Positions 1 to 4,832 of a stretch of DNA of 7,210 bases are shown piece after piece (the stretch's first letter is position 1; each line of letters opens with the position of its first letter). Location: NCBI GenBank assembly GCA_035539855.1, contig DATLHO010000224.1, positions 1-7,210 of the forward strand. The letters run 5' to 3'. The translations under genes were made by a program, and so were the position numbers. The notes beneath the pieces were generated by a model. The model saw nothing but the letters and a program-made list of their open reading frames with translations, did not search any database and was not told the DNA's origin. Origin of the DNA: DATLHO01 sp035539855 (GTDB taxonomy: Bacteria; Bacteroidota; Ignavibacteria; OLB7).

Positions 1-9
1 ACCCCCGCC

Positions 10-44
10 CAACAACCAATAACAAAAAACAAAAAACCAAACCC
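10..44. repeat. Degenerate heptamer array after the tkt stop codon
   Basis: Five consecutive 7-base units fit the pattern (C/A)AAnAAC: CAACAAC, CAATAAC, AAAAAAC, AAAAAAC and a weaker CAAACCC. The array begins 9 bases beyond the transketolase stop, in the presumed 3' untranslated region. It is flanked by two C-rich blocks (2-10 and 42-50). On the transketolase strand the tract is almost purely G and T, with U-rich stretches but no stem, so it is not a classic intrinsic terminator. Confidence 0.6.
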
Positions 45-52
45 CCACCCTC

Positions 53-2056
53 CTACCCACGCGCCGCCGCCTCCTCCGTCTCATCACGCAACGACTCCAG
101 CAACCGCCGCGCACGATTGGCGATGTTCTCGGCAGTGAATCCAAACTCCTTGAACACGTCCTCCGCCGGCGCCGACATCCCGAAGCGCTCGATGCACAGG
201 CAGTCGTCGGCATAGCGCTCCCATCCGAACGACACGCCGGCCTCGACGCCGAGCACCGGAACGTAATCGGGGAAGACCGCATCGCGGTACTCGTCGTCCT
301 GCTGCTCGAAGATCTCCCACGACGGCATGCTGACGACGCGCACGGCGATGCCGTCGGTCTCGAGCGCGCGTGCCGCCTCGACCGCGAGATGCACTTCACT
401 GCCGCTTGCGGCGATGATCAGATCGGGCTCGTCGATGTCGGCGAGAATGTAGGCGCCGCGTACCGTGCCCCCTTCCTCGGTGCCGGCGAGCGTCGGCACC
501 TTCTGGCGCGTCAGCGCGAGCGCCGTGGGACCGTCGCGTCGCTCGATCGCGGCGCGCCATGCGAAGGCAGTCTCGTTCGCGTCGGCGGGACGAAACAGGA
601 CGAGGTTGGGGATGGTGCGCAGTGCCGCGACGTGCTCGATCGGCTGATGCGTCGGGCCGTCCTCGCCGAGACCGATCGAGTCGTGCGTGAAGACGTAGAT
701 CACGCCGTGACCGCTGAGCGCGGCCAGACGGATCGCGCCGCGCATGTAGTCGCTGAAGGTCAGGAACGTGCCCGCGTACGGGATCAGTCCCGTCGCCGCC
801 ATGCCGTTCATGATCGAGCCCATCGCGTGCTCGCGCACGCCGTAGCGGATGTAGCGGCCCGAATACTTCGGCGGCGCCATGTCCTCGACGCCCTTGAAGC
901 GCGTGTTGTTCGACGGCGTCAGGTCGGCCGAGCCGCCGACGATCGTCGTGATCTGCGGAGCGATCGCGTCGAGCACCTTCCCGCTGGCCTGCCGCGTCGC
1001 CATGTCGTCGCCGACGGCGAAGCGGGGGAGCGCGTCACGCCAGAGATCGGGGAGCCTGCCCTCGAGGTACGCATCGAAGTCCTCGGCGACGTCGGCGTGC
1101 TCCTGGCGATAGACCTCGAGCTGCTCGGTCCACTGCGCCTCGAGCGCGGCGCCGCGCGCGGCGTAGCCGTTGAAGAAATCGCGGACCTCGTCCTCGACGA
1201 CGAACGTGCGATCGGGATCGAAGCCGAACGCCTCCTTGACCTTGCGCAGCTCCTCGGCGCCGAGCGCGGAGCCGTGCACCTCGGCCGTGTTGGCCTTGGT
1301 GGGAGCGCCGTAGCCGATGACGGTGCGAACGCGGATGAGTGTCGGCCGCTCCGACTGCGACGTGGCGCGGGCGATGGCTGCATCGATCGCGTCGACGTCG
1401 TTGCCGTCGGCGACCTCGTCGACGTGCCAACCGTAGGCGCGGTAGCGCGCGCCGACATCCTCGGTGAACGCCAGGTCGGTGCTGCCGTCGATCGAGATGT
1501 TGTTGTCGTCGTAGAGCACGACCAGGCGCGCGAGCCGCAGATGACCGGCGAGCGACGATGCCTCGCTCGAGACGCCCTCCATCAGATCACCGTCGCTGGC
1601 GAGCACGAACGTGCGGAAGTCCGCGACAGGGAATCCCTCGCGGCTGAAGGTCGCGGCGAGGTGACGCTCGGCGAGCGCGATGCCGACGGCGTTGGAGATG
1701 CCCTGGCCGAGCGGTCCGGTCGAGACCTCGACACCGGGCGTCAGATGATACTCGGGATGTCCCGGCGTCAGCGAGCCGATCTGACGGAAGCGGCGCAGTT
1801 GCTCCAGCGACATCTTCGGATAGCCGAAGACATGCAGCAGCGCGTACAGCAGCGCCGAGCCGTGGCCCGCCGAGAGCACGAAGCGGTCGCGTCCGGCCCA
1901 CGTCGGGTTCTCGGGATTGAACCGCAGGTGACGCGTCCACAGCGCATACGCCATCGGCGCGGCGCCGAGCGGAAGACCCGGATGACCGGAGCTCGCGGCC
2001 TCGACCATGTCGGCTGCGAGGAGGCGGATGGTGTCGATGTTGCGCTGGTGGTTCAT
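53..2056 (-). CDS. tkt: Transketolase (EC 2.2.1.1), complete, 667 aa
   Basis: Transketolase moves two-carbon ketol units between sugar phosphates in the cytoplasmic non-oxidative pentose phosphate pathway, using thiamine diphosphate (ThDP) and a divalent metal. The 667-residue length is normal for the family and all three domains are present. Visible motifs are the N-terminal SSGHPG (residues 22-27), the ThDP/metal-binding SDGDLMEG (154-161) followed by DDNNISIDG (183-191), GSADL (375-379), the YGVREHAMG segment with the presumed catalytic Glu409, the pyrimidine-binding FLTFSDYMRG (431-440), THDSIGLGEDGPTHQP (457-472), and the C-terminal SGSE (551-554). The first glycine of the usual GDG triplet is serine, which from memory is a common variant. 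The ATG at 2054-2056 is chosen because the homologous region begins at once (NIDTIRLLAADMV). No Shine-Dalgarno site precedes it; a four-copy heptamer repeat sits there instead. It lies 79 bases downstream of a small unknown gene on the same strand. Identity is near certain; the pathway role is from family knowledge. Confidence 0.98.
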   Translation of the reverse strand: MNHQRNIDTIRLLAADMVEAASSGHPGLPLGAAPMAYALWTRHLRFNPENPTWAGRDRFVLSAGHGSALLYALLHVFGYPKMSLEQLRRFRQIGSLTPGHPEYHLTPGVEVSTGPLGQGISNAVGIALAERHLAATFSREGFPVADFRTFVLASDGDLMEGVSSEASSLAGHLRLARLVVLYDDNNISIDGSTDLAFTEDVGARYRAYGWHVDEVADGNDVDAIDAAIARATSQSERPTLIRVRTVIGYGAPTKANTAEVHGSALGAEELRKVKEAFGFDPDRTFVVEDEVRDFFNGYAARGAALEAQWTEQLEVYRQEHADVAEDFDAYLEGRLPDLWRDALPRFAVGDDMATRQASGKVLDAIAPQITTIVGGSADLTPSNNTRFKGVEDMAPPKYSGRYIRYGVREHAMGSIMNGMAATGLIPYAGTFLTFSDYMRGAIRLAALSGHGVIYVFTHDSIGLGEDGPTHQPIEHVAALRTIPNLVLFRPADANETAFAWRAAIERRDGPTALALTRQKVPTLAGTEEGGTVRGAYILADIDEPDLIIAASGSEVHLAVEAARALETDGIAVRVVSMPSWEIFEQQDDEYRDAVFPDYVPVLGVEAGVSFGWERYADDCLCIERFGMSAPAEDVFKEFGFTAENIANRARRLLESLRDETEEAAARG

Positions 2057-2062
2057 GGGTCG

Positions 2063-2090
2063 GATGTCAAATGTCAGATGTCAGATGTCA
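2063..2090. repeat. Four-copy heptamer tandem repeat before tkt
   Basis: GATGTCA occurs at 2063-2069, 2077-2083 and 2084-2090, with AATGTCA at 2070-2076. On the transketolase strand this reads as TGACATC units ending six bases before the ATG. The array occupies the position where a ribosome-binding site would normally be, within the 79-base gap after the small unknown gene. I see nothing else clear in that gap. Confidence 0.9.
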
Positions 2091-2135
2091 CGAGGCGGTT
2101 GTGGGCGCGGCGTGTGGTTGCTGCGAGCGGCGTCG

Positions 2136-2417
2136 TCATCTTCTCAGGTCGTGCTTCAGGTCGTGAAGGACGCTGGCGAAGGCCGAACGGCTGATCGTGG
2201 TTTCGCCGAAGCGTGGGTGGCGCAGGCGGAACATGCGGCTGCTGCCGCCGCGCGTGTCGTACGGCTCGATCGTGAGCAGGCCGTAGCCCATCTCGTAGCG
2301 CTCGCTCTCGCCGGTGCCGTTGAGATATGCCTGAAGCTCCTCGACCTCGGGCATGCCGAGCTCGGTGTGGAGCATCTTCCAGAGATTGTCGTCGGTGCGT
2401 GATGCGGTCTTTGCCAT
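2136..2417 (-). CDS. Small hypothetical protein, 93 aa
   Basis: I do not recognise this protein. It is soluble-looking and charged, with no signal peptide, membrane segment or cysteine. It begins MAKTASRTDDNLWKML, continues with a predicted helix containing PEVEELQAYLNGTGESERYE, then a region likely to form beta strands (YGLLTIEPYD), a basic FRLRHPRFGETTIS stretch, and a C-terminal helix ending in a Lys/Arg-rich tail (LHDLKHDLRR). The same frame stays open to about 2735, but that part overlaps the upstream peptidase gene and has shadow-like Ser/Arg/Pro-rich composition. The ATG at 2415-2417 is therefore preferred, and a possible -10 box lies 38 bases before it. There is no clear Shine-Dalgarno site. 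The gene sits between the peptidase and transketolase on the same strand (103 bases upstream, 79 downstream), so co-transcription is possible. The case for a real gene is its protein-like composition and position in an otherwise unexplained gap; the function is unknown. Confidence 0.7.
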   Translation of the reverse strand: MAKTASRTDDNLWKMLHTELGMPEVEELQAYLNGTGESERYEMGYGLLTIEPYDTRGGSSRMFRLRHPRFGETTISRSAFASVLHDLKHDLRR

Positions 2418-2455
2418 GGGTCGAACGGAGCCGGCGGTTCGTGTCGAAAGCGACG

Positions 2456-2461
2456 AAGATA
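2456..2461 (-). promoter_or_regulatory. Possible -10 box of the small gene
   Basis: TATCTT followed by CG lies 38 bases before the ATG at 2417, in the 103-base gap after the peptidase gene. No good -35 element is seen at the right distance. A short inverted repeat (GCACA 2485-2489, TGTGC 2495-2499) lies farther upstream and could be an operator or chance. Confidence 0.22.
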
Positions 2462-2520
2462 CGATACGCGCCCGCGAGCGATGCGCACACATCCTGTGCC
2501 GGGCGATCGTGCGGCGTTCG

Positions 2521-3411
2521 CTACTGCCGCCCCCAGCCCACCCACGTGTAGTGCCACGGCTCATACGGCTCGTACAGCGGTCCGTGGAAGACGTCGCCGG
2601 TGGCGCAGACGATCTCGTTGAGACGGCAGCTCCAGCCCGGCGATTCCCACGTGCCGGGTATCGTCGCGGTCGTCGTGCCGGCGACGAGCCTGCGGCCGCG
2701 ATAGATCCTGAAGTCGAAGGCCCGGAGCTGTCCATGATCGGAGAACCCCGGCACGGCGACGGTCGGCGTGTTGACGAGCTCGTAGCCGTTGAGGAAGGCG
2801 CGGAAGCGAGCGGTGGCGGAGGAGTCGGGGATCTCCGGATAGGTTGTATCCGCCAGCACGACGAGCGACGTGTCGATGACTTCGCGGCCGGAGACGGCGA
2901 TCGACGCGACCGTGTTCCACTTGCCGATCTGATTCTCGAGCGTGCGGATGTCAGTGACGACCTCGAGGCGATGTCCGGGATTGGTCACGGCGAAGCGCCG
3001 CTTGATCGCCGCGATGGTATCCATCATCGCGCGATACTCTTCGGTCTTCCTGAACTCCGCAGCCTCCTTCGCGGTCCACGACCAGTGCGTGTGCACGCGC
3101 TTCTCGCGCCGCACGTAACCGCGCACGGCGAGGTAACGACGCTCGCCCGCTCGGATCTTCGCGATCGCGCGCTGCAGCCGCGGGTCGAGCGTCGCGGCGA
3201 CGGCCGCCATGTACCGCGGGAGCTTGCGACGCGCAGTGGCGATGTCGAGGACCGGGGCCACAATCGAATCGACGCGCGTCGAGTCCGACGCGCCCAGCGG
3301 CGCACGGGGAATGGCAGGCACACCAACCGACGGCTGAGCCGACACACGGCCGAGTCCGAGCGCCAACAGCACGATGAATACTGAGGCTATGATGAAATCT
3401 CGTCGACGCAT
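2521..3411 (-). CDS. Exported M15/VanY-like peptidase (possibly DUF5715 family), 296 aa
   Basis: Probably an exported zinc peptidase acting on the peptidoglycan stem peptide. With the ATG at 3409-3411 the protein starts with a classic signal peptide: basic MRRR, a hydrophobic core (IIASVFIVLLALGLG), and a likely cleavage site after VSA (residue 25). The C-terminal half carries the residues expected of M15 (VanY/DD-carboxypeptidase) enzymes: SDHGQLRAFDF (224-234) matches the S-x-H-x(4)-A-x-D pattern, giving metal ligands His226 and Asp233, and YEPWHYTW (283-290) matches the E-x-W-H motif, giving Glu284 and ligand His287. The usual glycine three residues after the first His is leucine. Two cysteines (262, 269) could form a disulfide outside the cytoplasm. 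The middle region (about 80-150) is helical and charged. From memory this resembles the DUF5715 family, which I cannot verify here. A TTG start at 3471 would bury the signal peptide and the candidate promoter, so it is not used. The gene is divergent from an exported TPR protein. Confidence 0.8.
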   Translation of the reverse strand: MRRRDFIIASVFIVLLALGLGRVSAQPSVGVPAIPRAPLGASDSTRVDSIVAPVLDIATARRKLPRYMAAVAATLDPRLQRAIAKIRAGERRYLAVRGYVRREKRVHTHWSWTAKEAAEFRKTEEYRAMMDTIAAIKRRFAVTNPGHRLEVVTDIRTLENQIGKWNTVASIAVSGREVIDTSLVVLADTTYPEIPDSSATARFRAFLNGYELVNTPTVAVPGFSDHGQLRAFDFRIYRGRRLVAGTTTATIPGTWESPGWSCRLNEIVCATGDVFHGPLYEPYEPWHYTWVGWGRQ

Positions 3412-3442
3412 GGCAGCGCGGTGAAGCGTGAGGGTGTCGTCG

Positions 3443-3471
3443 AAGATGGTCAATCGGTGCCTCTCGGACAA
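3443..3471 (-). promoter_or_regulatory. Candidate promoter of the M15-like peptidase gene
   Basis: On the minus strand TTGTCC (3471-3466) and CATCTT (3448-3443) are separated by 17 bases, and CATCTT continues into CG. This would place transcription start roughly 25 bases before the ATG at 3411. Read as a Bacteroidota-type promoter, TTG and the -7-like box are 20 bases apart. The match to consensus is only partial. Confidence 0.3.
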
Positions 3472-3492
3472 CCACGTGCCGGAGCGCAGGCC

Positions 3493-3520
3493 TTGCTCGT
3501 CGCGCGGCTTTTTCTAGCTT
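3493..3520 (+). promoter_or_regulatory. Candidate promoter of the TPR gene
   Basis: TTGCTC (3493-3498) and TAGCTT (3515-3520) are separated by 16 bases. Equivalently, TTG and TAnnTT are 19 bases apart, close to the TTTG/TAnnTTTG arrangement known in Bacteroidota. A start near 3527 would give a leader of about 40 bases. The site sits in the 155-base divergent region 3412-3566, which also has a CACGTG palindrome at 3473-3478 between the two candidate promoters. Confidence 0.3.
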
Positions 3521-3550
3521 CCCGAGCCGGCGATTTCCCTATCCCCTTCA

Positions 3551-3560
3551 CTCCGCGGAG
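3551..3560 (+). promoter_or_regulatory. Shine-Dalgarno site inside a 10-base palindrome
   Basis: CTCCGCGGAG is a perfect palindrome, and its last four bases (GGAG, 3557-3560) lie six bases before the ATG of the TPR gene. This is the only clear ribosome-binding site among the five genes and it supports the ATG at 3567. Whether the palindrome also serves as an operator or a weak hairpin hiding the GGAG is inference. Confidence 0.5.
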
Positions 3561-3566
3561 ACCACC

Positions 3567-4817
3567 ATGGTATCCACAGCCCCTGCCATCGCGCACTGCG
3601 CGCGCTACCGCTTCGCTACGTCCATCATCATCGTCATCGTCGGCGCAACGCTGGCTGCGGTTGTCGGCCGGGCGCAGCCGTCGCGTCTGATTCCGCCGGA
3701 GCACGAGCTGCTCATGATGAAGGCAATCGAGCACATCGACAACGGAAAGATCGACTCGGCGCGGGTGCTGTTGCAGGAGGGCATCCGCCGGTTCCCGAGC
3801 GATCCTTCGTTCCCCTACGAGCTCGCCTACATCCACTATCAGCTCAAGGAGTACCGCGAGGCGCGCACCATTCTCGAGACGCTGGTCGAGGCGCCGAGAT
3901 CGCAGCCGGTTTTCTTTCAACTGCTCGGCAACACCCATGATCTGCTCGGCGACCCCGACAAGGCGATCGCGGTCTACAAGCGGGGACTCGAGCGCTTCCC
4001 ACGCTCGGGCCCGCTGTACCTCGAGCTCGGTGTCATGGCGGGAGCCCGCGAGGAGTACGCGACGGCGGTCGAGTATTGGGAGAAAGGAGTCGAGAAGGCG
4101 CCGGACTTTCCGTCGAACTACTTCCACGCCGCACGCATGTTCATGGCAACGACCGAGCGCGGATGGGGTATGCTCTACGGCGAGCTCTTCCTGAACATCG
4201 AGCCGGGATCACCGCGCTCGGCGAACACGCGCAACGAGCTCTACTACGCCTGGAACGACGCGATCACGACATCGGGTGAGGGCGGAGGGTTGAAGGACGG
4301 TGAGACGTCGGTCGCGGTGGCGCTCTTCGACAAGCTCGAGGTCTTTGCCGACTCATCGAAGGCGATGATCGTGCCGTTCAAGTTCTTTCTCTTTCGAAGC
4401 TTCCTGGTCGCCGCGATGCCGGTCGTGCTCTCGAGCGACGAGAGGCTCACAATCGCGACGCTGCATGGAGTGCGCAGGCGCTTCATCGAGAACTGGTACG
4501 CCGACACGGCGACCGCGGCGCACTTCGACATCGAGCTCTTCGGCCGCTGGCGCGAGCTCGACAACGCCGGGCTGCTCGAGGCATACGACCACATGATCTT
4601 CTACACGAAGGAGACCGAGGCCGAGGTCAACGCGTGGTCCGAGACGAACGGGTCGAAGCTGCGCGACGTCACCGCCTGGTTGCGCGCGCACCCGATCGGC
4701 GGCGGCAGGCCCCGTCCCTTCTCGAGACTCACCGTTGGCAGCGTGACGATGACGCAGGAGGAGCTCGACGCCCGGAGCGCGCTGAAGAGCACCCTGGACG
4801 GGGATGTCGTGAAGTAG
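3567..4817 (+). CDS. Exported tetratricopeptide-repeat protein, 416 aa
   Basis: A TPR protein, probably a scaffold for protein contacts in the periplasm or at the membrane. Residues 17-35 form a hydrophobic signal or anchor (ATSIIIVIVGATLAAVVG) with a possible cleavage after GRA (residue 36). About four TPR units follow: roughly 45-77, 80-112, 113-147 and 148-180, with a weaker fifth to about 212. Typical TPR positions are visible in ELAYIHYQLKEYREARTILE and in LLGDPDKAIAVYKRGLERFP. The C-terminal half (about 213-416) matches no domain I recognise. It is rich in aromatic residues, with FKFFLFRSFL, IENWYAD and DHMIFYTKE. The segment LYGELFLNIEPGSPRS looks like uncharacterised Bacteroidota TPR proteins, from memory. 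The ATG at 3567 has a GGAG six bases upstream. The gene is divergent from the M15-like peptidase, so a joint envelope role is plausible but unproven. It ends 15 bases from the convergent E1 gene. No catalytic residues can be assigned. Confidence 0.88.
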   Translation: MVSTAPAIAHCARYRFATSIIIVIVGATLAAVVGRAQPSRLIPPEHELLMMKAIEHIDNGKIDSARVLLQEGIRRFPSDPSFPYELAYIHYQLKEYREARTILETLVEAPRSQPVFFQLLGNTHDLLGDPDKAIAVYKRGLERFPRSGPLYLELGVMAGAREEYATAVEYWEKGVEKAPDFPSNYFHAARMFMATTERGWGMLYGELFLNIEPGSPRSANTRNELYYAWNDAITTSGEGGGLKDGETSVAVALFDKLEVFADSSKAMIVPFKFFLFRSFLVAAMPVVLSSDERLTIATLHGVRRRFIENWYADTATAAHFDIELFGRWRELDNAGLLEAYDHMIFYTKETEAEVNAWSETNGSKLRDVTAWLRAHPIGGGRPRPFSRLTVGSVTMTQEELDARSALKSTLDGDVVK

Positions 4818-4830
4818 GACCGAGACATCC
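4802..4830. terminator. Inverted repeat at the convergent gene ends
   Basis: GGATGTC (4802-4808) and GACATCC (4824-4830) form a perfect 7-base stem with a 15-base loop that contains the TPR stop codon. It spans most of the 15-base gap between the convergent TPR and E1 genes, so it could act in both directions. There is no T tract on either side and the loop is long, so the call is weak. Confidence 0.25.
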
Positions 4831-4832
4831 AA

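Noticed and set aside
2065..2070. A perfect TTGACA on the minus strand just before tkt
   Set aside because: It arises from the variant heptamer unit. A matching -10 would fall inside the transketolase gene, so it cannot serve that gene.
2063..2090. The heptamer array considered as a CRISPR remnant
   Set aside because: The units are only 7 bases and directly abutting, with no spacers and no cas genes nearby.
389..2194. A 601-residue open frame on the plus strand opposite transketolase
   Set aside because: It is Arg/Ala/Val/Asp-rich with no recognisable domain, as expected for the antisense frame of a GC-rich gene. The minus-strand transketolase is unambiguous.
2418..2735. N-terminal extension of the small minus-strand gene to 199 residues
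   Set aside because: The extension overlaps the well-supported peptidase gene and is Ser/Arg/Pro-rich shadow sequence. The internal ATG at 2417 starts a normal-looking protein.
2353..3384. A 343-residue plus-strand open frame opposite the peptidase
   Set aside because: It has Arg/Asp-rich antisense composition and lies opposite a gene with a signal peptide and conserved active-site motifs.
3412..3471. TTG start at 3471 for the peptidase, adding 20 residues
   Set aside because: It would place residues before a textbook signal peptide and include the candidate promoter in the coding region.
3450..4127. A 225-residue minus-strand open frame opposite the TPR gene
   Set aside because: It lacks domain features, runs through the divergent promoter region and opposes clear TPR units with a proper ribosome-binding site.
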